DNA of 64,000 nt from Celoporthe dispersa. Its lineage: Eukaryota; Ascomycota; Sordariomycetes; Diaporthales; Cryphonectriaceae. The first letter of the stretch is position 1. Every line of letters starts with the position of its first letter. The notes below the pieces were generated by a model that was not told where the DNA came from, made no database searches, and saw nothing but the letters and a program-made list of their open reading frames with translations. Shown in pieces: positions 46,532 to 55,563 of the stretch. A program made the position numbers and the translations under genes. The DNA lies in NCBI GenBank assembly GCA_016584495.1, contig WAID01000014.1, forward strand, positions 372,001-436,000. The letters run 5' to 3'.

Positions 46532-48952
46532 ATGGGCGATCGAAACACCAAGGCATCCGATCCGGAGAGGAGGGCATCAGTGAGGACTTCAAGAAGGGTA
46601 TCGCTATCACAGGTCGGACACGCAAATGTTGTACACGATGGATTCGCTGGTGTCGACAACAGCACCGATCCCAACAATCACTACGATAACGATGATGACG
46701 ATGACTACGCGCTCGCCCTTGCTGGCATGGTCTCAGATGGCTTCCGCCCGGATCCTACTGCATCTGCTGCGCCCATGACTTCGTATGATGCCGCCACCGC
46801 TCCCACCGAGCCAGCCGCGCAGCCGGATGCAACAATCTTCCGACCGGCCTCCGCCGGCTCAGCATCAACGCCTCGGCTCAACAGGTCAAGTATATCGAAG
46901 CCACCTCGCGGCCGCGATTCCTTCACACTCAGACACGACGGTGCCAACGGACACGTCGCGGGCGCCTCTCTCTCGCGAGTCTCTAGTGCTTCTGACGAGA
47001 TGGCGTTCATCCCAGTCGATGGGCCATACCAAGGCCCGTCGGGACCATCACACCCTTATCAGATGTACACACAAGATACCCGACTGGCGAGGACAATGAG
47101 TGTCGCCACCACATCAACCACACCAGCCGCTCGGCCTGAATCAGAATACAACGGCCCGACCGGCCCTTCACATCCCTATTCCATGTACCCACAGAACCCA
47201 GTCGAGGAGACACCTCGCCAACCTGCCGTGCCAGCCATCCCAGTGGGCTTCGTGAATTCTCCGGACCCTTATCAACGGCGACTCGGGCCAGAAGGTGAGG
47301 ACATGGCAGACATTATCGGTCCCGATGGTCACACCGAAGAATTACCTCCATACACGAGATACCCGGACGAGTACTACACGCGGAAGATACGGGACAATGA
47401 CGAGTCACAGAGATCCGACGAGGCTTCAGGCGCAGGCCCGTCAGCCGTGGCTGCGGGTGCCATCGTCACCATGGCGGCGATACCAACAGCATCAGGATCT
47501 GCCTCAGCCGCACCTGCTTCAATACCCGGTGCTGGTGGTCTGGGGCTGGCTGCTCGCAACCCTGAGTACGATGCCCGATCTGTCGACGGCTCTGGAGGGC
47601 TGTCAGGCTCACGACACTCGTCGAGAAGCTTCACAAACGAGAGCCATCACGAGGTCAACACGGCAGCCGCGGAACTGTCGGAGAAGCCACAGCTCAGTAA
47701 ATATCAGAAATTCGCCAAGAAGAAGGCCTGCGGCGTGATACCGTACTGGGCGCTCGGCCTGACCTTCACTGCTGTTCTGATCGTCATCATCATCGTTGCG
47801 GCTGTGGTCGGCACCTTATTATCGCACCACAGGCCCTCAAGTCATCTCGGGGGTGGTACTACCAAGTAAGTACACGACTTTGCCCCAAGCTGTCGCTCAG
47901 GGCAGTACACAAGATGCTGACCATGTCTCCCGCGCAGCTACCAAGACAGTGTGCCCACCATCACCGTCACCTTTGATGCCACCCCGATTCCCACGCCCTC
48001 GAATCTGCCCGCTCTTGCTCAGGGCTCATTTGGTCTACCTCTGAACCTGAACCAGGACCCCAACACATGCTTCAACGACACATCCCAGACCTCTGCATGG
48101 AGTTGCAACATCGTCTTCCAGCAGGCCATGTCCCTGCAGGTTCAGATCACGAGGAACGCACCCCAGCTCGGCAAAGACGGCAACTACGACGTCATGATGT
48201 TCGCCAACACCTCGAGCAATAACGACGGCACTAGCGACAATGGTCTTCTATCATACGGGGCAAGCGCCCCGGTGATCCAACCCGCGATGAACATGGAGCT
48301 TGTCAACGACACCTTTGACATCGAGCGGGGACCGGCTTGGTTTAGGATGCTGCCTTATAACAAGACCGTCGTCGTGCAAGAGGACCTCTTGTCCGCATCA
48401 TCCTCGTCTAGCAAGCTACGACGCTCTTCATACTCGATCCCGACCGTGAACAACTTTCAACGTAAAGGCGTTGCGAATGCGGGAGACAAGCCATGGATCT
48501 GCACGTGGCCTAATACCTATGTTGAGATGTTCATCTATGCCGAGCAGAACAGCAGTTATGCGTCTGAGTCAACGGCGACGATAACGACATCGCCGCCCCC
48601 GCCCCAGACTGCGACGGGAAGTGCTTCAGCAGCCACCTCGACAGGTGGCGGCGGCGGCGGTGATACCGAGATCATCAACATGGCGCACCTCACAGCCTAT
48701 CCTAGAGCCGTAAAGGTGAAGGAGCGCCGCCTGAGCAACTCACCGCAGCCATACTGTGTCCAGGTCGAGGTCACCGACAACAACACGACGCAACCAGTAC
48801 TGGACGCGAATGGTAATCAGGTGACTGTCTTGATCGAGGAAACCGAGCAGCAAAACGGCTTGGACAAGCGGGAGTATGAGGAGACATGGCTGGCACGTCG
48901 TGACGGCGACGGCGACATGAGCGACTGCGGTTGCATGTGGTTCTCGTCATGA
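46532..48952 (+). CDS. Single-pass membrane protein of the fungal DUF7820 type
   Basis: Exons 46532-47865 and 47938-48952 (GTAAGT/GCGCAG), 782 aa. The N-terminal ~400 residues are disordered and Ser/Pro/Ala-rich, with two similar repeats (GPYQGPSGPSHPYQMY and YNGPTGPSHPYSMY). A Lys-rich stop-transfer (KYQKFAKKKACGVIPYW) precedes one strong membrane helix (LTFTAVLIVIIIVAAVVGTL, about residues 405-428). The C-terminal ~350 residues follow, with many N-x-S/T sites and paired cysteines (TCFNDTSQTSAWSC, WICTWP, DCGCMW). A type II topology with an extracellular or lumenal C-terminal domain fits. It matches the fungus-specific family I know as DUF7820; no function is established. The unusually long leader suggests post-transcriptional control. 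Confidence 0.75.
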
Positions 48953-49841
48953 ACCAACCCCTTTTTATGACAAACTCCGATCTGTGATGAAGGCCTCCGG
49001 TTTCGAGGCAGCGACCCCTTGCATATCGGCAACGACGGCTGGCGCGACGAGTCTCTCCCTCCGTTGGCGTTGGTGGGCATTAGTTTTCTTCGGTGCGATT
49101 TCATTCATCCTCTTCTTTTCACTATATTTGTTCACCTCGTTGGGAACGGGGGCGGATCTCTGGGGCTGTTTCATCGGACACGTCCCGACTGCTATTTCCT
49201 ACGGTGGCGAAGTCTATACCAGTTGTACTACGACCTTTTTCGAATGTGTGCGACATCTCTTGGGACAAATGGAGTTCAGGGCGACGGGGGATCTATGCGA
49301 CAACCCTCGCGCGAAAAGCTTGGCGTTTGATATCTTGACCGGCATATTCATACTTATTTACCTGTCTGCGACCCCGACATTGCTCTCTTTCTATTTCTTT
49401 ATTGAGAATTATCACCTTGGCATGGAGAATCTTGTGCTTGGAGGAGGATGATCAGGGGCAGGCGAGCAGCGGCATGGGCGCTGTCGATGCTAATGATCCC
49501 TTTTGGAACTGGGTAACACGTGTTTTCCCGGTACATATTGCAGAGGGATGTGATCTAACGAGGGTCCCAGCACCGGGACGCATGCGTGGGAGCGAAGAAA
49601 ATATCTCGTTCCGTCTTTTGTATGTACACCACCTAAATGAGTGAAATAAAGAGTGCGAAGAATCTTAATGGTACGATACAATATCATGTGTGAGCGAGCA
49701 TCGTGTGAAGTAAGCTGGAGAAAGTGGTATGGTCAATGCCTCTTTGCCGGTGGACACTGGATGCATGCCATTGCGACTGGACATGTGAGGCTAAGAGTCA
49801 AAGGTAGTGAATATCCTATAGCAGGTTGCTCGCTCACTCAC
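48953..49841. other. Convergent spacer, DUF7820-like / CCDC174-like
   Basis: 3' flanks of both genes. A plus-strand frame (48987-49451) encodes hydrophobic stretches but has T-rich codon use, no intron and no recognised family, so it is not called as a gene. Confidence 0.5.
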
Positions 49842-50932
49842 TCACTCCTGTTGATCACGCCCCAGCTCACCGGCCAGCCCGTCCAGAAAACTATCCGCCA
49901 GCTTCTGCGCCCTCTTCTCCCCCTTCTCCTTTCTCCTCTCCTCGATGACCCTCCTCCGCTCCTCGATACCCTTGCGCCTCAAGCCCCTCTCCTCCTCCCG
50001 CCTCTTCCTCTCCCGCTCTGTAGTCTCTCTCTCTTTGGCCAGCCCCTCCATCTCCCTGGTGCGTGTCTCCTCGTCCTTGCTGAACTGGAAGAACCCGACG
50101 CCCTTGGTCCTGATCTCGGCCGTGGCGTCGTAGTGCTTCATCTCGGGCGGGGTCAGGCTCCTGTCGCGCTTGCGGGCGAGGGCCTCCATCTCGGCCTCGT
50201 CGCGGGCGACAAAGGCCTCGGACTGGACCGCGTCGCCGTAGATGAGGTTGGCGGGCGCCTTGGGCCGCGCGGACATGCGCTCGAGCTCGACGGTGGTGTG
50301 CTCGTGGGCGCGGAGGCGGCGCTCCATCCGGAGCTTCTCGGCGCGGGTGCCAGTGCGCGTGCGGCCGAACTCGTCCGTGTAGGTGATGATCTCTGTGTCG
50401 TTGTTGTCGGAGTAGTCGTCCTCGTCATCATCGTCGTCTTCGCCCGAGGACGACGGCGGTGCCTGCCGCCGTCGTCCTGTGCCTCTGCCCACTTCCGGTC
50501 AAAGTCGACGAGGGGGGCCGCCTCGCCTTCCCTGGGCACATAGTCGCCGCGTTTCATGGCGGCATAGAGGCGGGCCTTCTCCTCCATCCTGCGGCGGGCG
50601 GAGACGAGCTCATTCTTCTCGTCCTCGGTCCCGGCGACCTCCTTCAGCACCAGCCTGCCCTTGTCCCGGTTCCGGTCTGCCTTTTCAGATTTTCGTTTTG
50701 CCTTGACGCCGGCGAAGATGTCATTCTTTGCCTTGGACGGGCGGGGTCGTGCTTGTGTGGTAAGGGGGGCGGAGGCGGAGGCAGGAGACGACGAGGAGGA
50801 GAACGGCGTGGTCTTGGAGGTGTTGATGAGGGAGGCCAGCTCGGACTTGAAGGCGAGGGAGGATGGGAGCAGTGTCTCCTTCTTCTGGCGCTTGGGGGCG
50901 CGCTGGCCGTATAGGTTTGGGTCTTGAGGCAT
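49842..50932 (-). CDS. CCDC174-like nuclear coiled-coil protein, one frame break
   Basis: The start is the ATG at 50932 (PQDPNLYGQRAPKRQKK follows, a basic NLS-like stretch). The first part has KAKNDIFAGVKAKRK, RRRMEEKARLYAAMKRGDY and LVDFDRKWAE. The second, in another frame, has an acidic run, YTDEFGRTRTGTRAEKLRME, EIRTKGVGFFQFSKDEETR and a long Arg/Glu coiled coil. These blocks occur in this order in human CCDC174 (EEKAKLYEKM, LVDF, the DSLGR block and GVGYFAF), a nuclear protein linked to the exon junction complex and splicing. The two halves differ by -1 between about 50455 and 50490; with one base restored the protein is ~363 aa. No GT-AG pair of usable size explains the change. Confidence 0.72.
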
Positions 50933-51774
50933 GGCGGAGGCGGCGGTGGAGGAGGGGATGTGGTCCCCCAAAAGGATGCGAGAGCAGATCCCGGGCTTCC
51001 TGTTCTGGAGGGTCGGCGACGCTGAAAGCACGTGAAGTCTGACGATGCGTGGAGCGAGGTGGGTGGACCCTGAAAGGGCCCAGGGGTGTACTGTAAATAG
51101 GTCTCGATGATCGCCAAGTTACAGTGGGTTGAGCGCCCTTAGGGCCACTCCCCAGCGAGCCGAGGCACCCACCAAGGCTCAACCTACCCTGCAGCCTGCC
51201 CACCCACCACCCCAGGAACGTCAGTGATGAGCTGCACGGACAACAATGACTTGCTTCCAGCGTGCATAGTAGGTAGGCAGGGTGGCGCGGGCCATTCAGA
51301 TTGCCCGAATGGTGGGTTGATGAGTCCTGGACGAGACATGCTCTCTGCTGGGATATCCCCTCCCCCCTTCTCCCTTTTTCCCAATTTTACTTATTCTATC
51401 CCATTGGCTTTTTGTAATTCCCTTTCCACCCTCTTCCAATCTTTATTCCACTGCCTTCACCATGCTAGGCGTGTTCTTCTACTTGTCCCAGCCTGACTGA
51501 CCATTCGTGTGTGGCGCGTGAATGTCGCTCTCGCTCTCGCTCGCGCCGTGAACCCGACCCTTTCCCCCCGCCCCCCCCCCCCCCAAAAAAAGTCACGTCA
51601 CGTCCCTGTCCTGCCCTCGCGGTTCCGACTCAGGATCGATCGCCAGCCAGCCAAACCTCCCAGCTGCCTTTCACCCAGCCCAGCTCGGCTCGTACCAGCC
51701 TATAGTACTGTACAGTATAGAACGGGTACGGAAGCCGAACTTTGCGTCTCCCGACTCATCTGCCTATCTTGAGA
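50933..51774. promoter_or_regulatory. Divergent promoter region
   Basis: Between the CCDC174-like gene and the small membrane protein gene. Contains a C15-type run (51570-51585), alternating CTCGCT words (51524-51545) and the palindromic patch TAGTACTGTACAGTATAG at about 51702-51720. No gene seen. Confidence 0.5.
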
Positions 51775-52152
51775 ATGCACGTCCTGCAGTCCTTGGATAT
51801 GGTATCCCTTCACGAGTTTGCAGCGGCTCTGGAGTCGAGGATGGCAGACCTGCTCGTCATCTCGGATTCCTACTCCTGGGTTGTCAGGATCATCTCCTGG
51901 TTCTTTGTAAGGCTCTTGCTCTCACTCACGACCCGATCAGACCTTATGAAGAACCACGGTGGGCATTGTTGCTGACATTTGGTCCTCAATTGGCAGATCA
52001 CACTGGCACTCTCCTTCTGGACCCCCATCGCTGTCCTGATCGTCTTCGACTTCCTCCTCTGGATCTACCGCCTTGTCTTCCCCGCCACGATTACGAACCC
52101 CCCTGCCCGACGGAGGCGCGAGTCACTGAGCCACCCCGTCTCCACGACCTAG
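51775..52152 (+). CDS. Small two-exon membrane protein, 95 aa
   Basis: Exons 51775-51906 and 51997-52152. The donor is GTAAGG, the acceptor GGCAG, with a branch-like TGCTGAC about 25 nt before the acceptor; phase 0. The first exon encodes an amphipathic N terminus (SLHEFAAALESRMADLL) and the start of a hydrophobic segment (WVVRIISWFF). The second continues with ITLALSFWTPIAVLIVFDFL and LLWIYRLVFP, then a basic Ser/Arg tail ending STT. One or two membrane helices are likely. Proper splice signals, hydrophobic continuity across the junction and a stop only after the basic tail argue for a real gene, although neither exon alone is long. No family recognised. Confidence 0.65.
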
Positions 52153-52448
52153 CAAGCGTGTACTGCTGAACTCCGACTACGACGAGGAGTGCGTGGGACT
52201 CCATGGGCGTACCGACCGAGTTCTGATTTTTCTTGGTTCTTGATTTGATAGACTGAGGGTTACTGGGATTGCATCAAGGCACGGCGCACAGGGGTAACAG
52301 GACAAACAAGAGAAGCATGAGCATGGAGTTGAAGGGATGTTGCTATGATCGCACACGGGAGGCTTTTGTGTGTGTTGTTTTGTTGTTTCGATTCCGAGAC
52401 TCTCACGCTAGATCCAAGAGACAAAAAAGGCCCCTTTCGCAGGCCATG

Positions 52449-53553
52449 TTATATCTGGGACACCACCTTGAGCAGGTCGCCCGTCACGCCCATCGCGGTG
52501 ACCTCACCACCAGCACCTGCGCCCTGGATGATAAGCGGGTTGCTCCCGTACCGCCTCGTGTAGAAGCTGATGATGTTGTCCGACCCCTTGAGCGCCGCGA
52601 TGGGGTGCGACCGGTCAAACTTCTCGAGGCCGACCTTGACCAGCCCAGCGCCCACGTCCACGCTCCCGACGAATCTCACCACCTTGCCCTCTTTCTCGGC
52701 CGACGTCTTGACCTCGTCCATCTGCGCGTCGAAGTCCGGCAGCTTCTCCATGAACTCGTCGGCACCGCCCACGCTCTCCAGCTCCTTGGGGATCAGGCTC
52801 TGTACGGGGAAGCTCGTCGGCGACTCGACCTTGAGCCCGGCCAGCCTCGCCAGGATCGTTAGCTTCCTCGCAACGTCCAGGCCGTTCAGGTCGTCCCGCG
52901 GGTCCGGCTCCGTGTACCCCAGCTCCTTGGCCTTCTTCACCTCGGCGCTCCACTTCCCGCCGGTGCCCTCGGTCGGCGCAAACGAGTTGAACAGGAACGA
53001 CATGGTGCCGGAGAAGACGCCCTCGATGCGCGTGACCTCATCGCCCGTGTCCACCAAGTCCTTGATGGTCGAGATGACGGGCAGGCCTGCGCCGCACGAC
53101 GACTCGTGGTAGACCTTGGCCCCACCCGCGGCCGCCGAGTCGAAGACGTCCTGCCACAGCTGGAAGTCGCCAGAGAAGGCCTTCTTGTTGGCGGTGACGA
53201 CAGAGACGCCCTCGCGCAGGAAGAGGGGGTATGACTCGGCGACATCTTGCGACGAGGTGTTGTCGATGAGCACGGACTTGGAGCCCGAGGGCACAGAGGA
53301 CAGGTACTTGACGACCTCGGGCAGGGGGAGGCGGGGCGCCGACGCCCGCGGTGCTGAGCTGGGAGACCGCGGAGGAGATGTCGATGGGCCTGTAGTCGGC
53401 GTGGTAGAGGGACTTTTTGGAGGTGGAGATGTAGCAGAGGACAAGCTTGGGGTCGGGGCGGCGGACGGCGAGCTGGGCCAGCTGGGAGATGAAGCACTTG
53501 CCCACGCCACCGGCGCCGATGATGCCAATGTACACTGTCTTGGTCGAGGCCAT
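52449..53553 (-). CDS. HOM6: Homoserine dehydrogenase, one frame break
   Basis: The start is the ATG at 53553. The N-terminal Rossmann motif is IGIIGAGGVGKCFISQL. The rest includes SVLIDNTSSQDVAESYP, VVTANKKAFSG, HESSCGAGLPVIST, GVFSGTMSFLFN and the family signature PDPRDDLNGLDVARKL, ending QGAGAGGEVTAMGVTGD. The enzyme reduces aspartate semialdehyde to homoserine (NADPH) for threonine and methionine synthesis. The frame changes by +1 at the G4 run 53333-53336 (CCCC on the coding strand). Removing one base gives 367 aa, the normal length, with LPLPEVVKYLSS following directly. As written the protein would lose the catalytic domain, which in a prototroph is implausible. No intron is needed. Divergent from TRM8. 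Confidence 0.88.
53333..53336 (-). other. Frame break in HOM6 (probable extra base)
   Basis: Coding frames on the two sides of this homopolymer differ by +1. Dropping one base, or adding two, rejoins the conserved sequence. Confidence 0.7.
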
Positions 53554-54080
53554 CTTTTTGGGGGTCAATTGGTTCTGAGGAGGGTGGGCGAAGCTGGCTC
53601 TTCCTCTTTTTTTTTTTGGTTTTTTCTTTGGGTGGTGGGAGCGTATTCAGGAGTTTGTTGTAGCTTGGGCGACGTCCAGGATTCTGAGGAGGGGCTTCTT
53701 CGAGGAAAATGTCGAGAGCTCTCCAGGCCGATCGCGGGGTAGTTTTGGGAAGGGATCCGCCCTGTAGCGTCACAGCGTGGCAGCGCGGCAGGGCCCGCCC
53801 TTGCAGCCAGCAGTACCATAGCTCCATAATACCAAGTATGTACATCGTAGTAGTACTGTTTAGGGCCAACTGCTACAGTGCCTACCCGGACTGCCAGAGC
53901 GCCATAGCAGCAGCTGTAGGGCGCTACCACATACCTGCCCCACCAGTATTTTCCCACGCATACCAATTTTGAATGCCTCATCCAGCTTGTGACCCGCGAG
54001 TCCTCTTCCAAGTCCACGTCGACAAACCGTCGTCTCGAGGAGAAACCAGCCCGTCTTCTAGATTTCAATACCCCGTCAAG
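53554..54080. promoter_or_regulatory. Divergent promoter region, HOM6 / TRM8
   Basis: Contains a T12-type run (53609-53620), GTAC/TAGTACT words (53810-53945) and, 36 codons upstream of the preferred TRM8 start, an in-frame ATG at 53973. Confidence 0.5.
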
Positions 54081-55120
54081 ATGTCTGAACAATCTGAACC
54101 TCCACCGCCAAAGCGCCAGAAGCGTGAGGCATACCGCTCTGCCCACCGAGCGGATGAGAACTCGACCGAGATGCCCAGGAAGAAATTCTTCAGGCAGAGG
54201 GCACATGCGAATCCCTTCTCTGACCATCACCTGATCTAGTATGTAAGATCATACAACTCCTGCCCCCCCCCTCCTCCGGATCATGAAGCGGACCCTGACC
54301 ATCATTTAGCCCTACGAACCCTGATATGATGGACTGGTCTGAGATGTATCCGGCGTTCGTGGCCGAGGGCCAAGACGATGCGGCAGCCGACGCTGGGGCT
54401 TTCACGGAGGATAATGAACAAGTCATTGTCAAGGCTGCCAGAAAGCCGAAGAAGCTGACAAAGGACGTCGAGGTGGCGGATATTGGATGTGGCTTCGGCG
54501 GTCTGCTCATGGCTCTCGGCCCTCTTATGCCAGAGACGTTGTGCCTAGGTCGGTCTCCTGTTCCTCGCTCATCATCCCTACGCAAACGAGTGACCCTGGC
54601 GGTTCCCCAGCTGACCAGAAGTGCAGGTCTCGAGATCAGGACGTCCGTCACAGAATATGTCGAGGGCAGAATCCGTGCCATGAGGAACCAGAGCAGGATC
54701 GAGGGCGGCAATCTGTACCAGAACATCGCCTGCCTGCGGGCTAACACGATGAAGTTCCTGCCCAACTTCTTCAGGAAGGGCCAGCTCTCCAAGATCTTCA
54801 TCTGCTTCCCGGATCCGCACTTCAAGGCCAAGAAGCACAAGGCGCGCATCGTGTCGACGCAGCTCAACTCCGAGTATGCCTACGTGTTGAGGCCTGGTGG
54901 CATCGTCTACACCATCACGGACGTCAAGGATCTGCACGAGTGGATGGTGTCACATCTTGAGTCGCATCCAGCCTTCGAGAGGGTGTCGGAGGAGGAGCAG
55001 GAGGCCGACGAGTGTGTCAGGATCATGAGCACCGAGACGGAGGAGAGCAAGAAGGTGTCGAGGAACCAGGGACACAAGTTTGTGGCCCTCTACAGACGGC
55101 TGGAGGACCCTCCGTGGTGA
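54081..55120 (+). CDS. TRM8: tRNA (guanine-N7-)-methyltransferase catalytic subunit
   Basis: Exons 54081-54238, 54310-54548 and 54627-55120, 296 aa. Intron 1 is GTATGT/TTTAG and intron 2 GTCGGT/GTGCAG (78 nt, stop-free, multiple of three). Joined sequence: NPFSDHHLIYPTNPDMMDW, then VADIGCGFGGLLMALGPL (SAM motif I), CLGLEIRTSVTEYVEGRIRA after intron 2, NTMKFLPNFF, FICFPDPHFKAKKHKARI (the family PDPHFK motif), YVLRPGGIVYTITDV. Trm8, with the WD protein Trm82, makes m7G46 in tRNA variable loops. The ATG at 54081 is chosen because homologues begin close to the KRQKR basic motif; the in-frame ATG at 53973 would add 36 residues. The first exon holds a nuclear-localisation-like KRQKREAYR. Confidence 0.93.
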
Positions 55121-55563
55121 ACAGGACCCCTTGGCTGGGGCCTTTTCTCTGAGAAGGATGAAGAGACAATGAGGGGGACCAAATAATTGGTGATTTTCTG
55201 CAGATGATTACTCTAGTCATCTCAGCCCCAGAAAAAAGACCCAAAGGGAAAAAAAGAAGAAAAAAAGAAAGAAAAAGAAAGGTACTGCCCACTCGGTGCG
55301 GTCATGATACAGTATGCGCCTCCAAAGTTCGTACCGTCCTGTAGAGGTGACCCTGGTGGAGGCCTATGCGCTGCGGATCCTCGACCTGCAGTGGTCTCGA
55401 CCGCGACCGTGACCGCGACCACCTATCGATAAGCTCCTTGCTCTACAAGAATAATACATCATACCTTGATCTGACTGCTGCAACCACTATCTACCACTGC
55501 GGCTTGCTCCTAGCGAACTATGCGGCGACACCTACACAGCGCCTTGTTGTCGACGAACGGACT
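55121..55563. promoter_or_regulatory. Intergenic, TRM8 3' flank and MDM1 promoter
   Basis: Purine-rich A/G run at 55236-55280 and a CGACCG(C/T) repeat at 55398-55420. No gene seen. Confidence 0.5.

Noticed and set aside
48987..49451. Hydrophobic 154-codon plus-strand frame after the DUF7820-like gene
   Set aside because: Hydrophobicity comes from T-rich 3' UTR-like DNA; no splice signals, no recognised family. Transcript data could change this.
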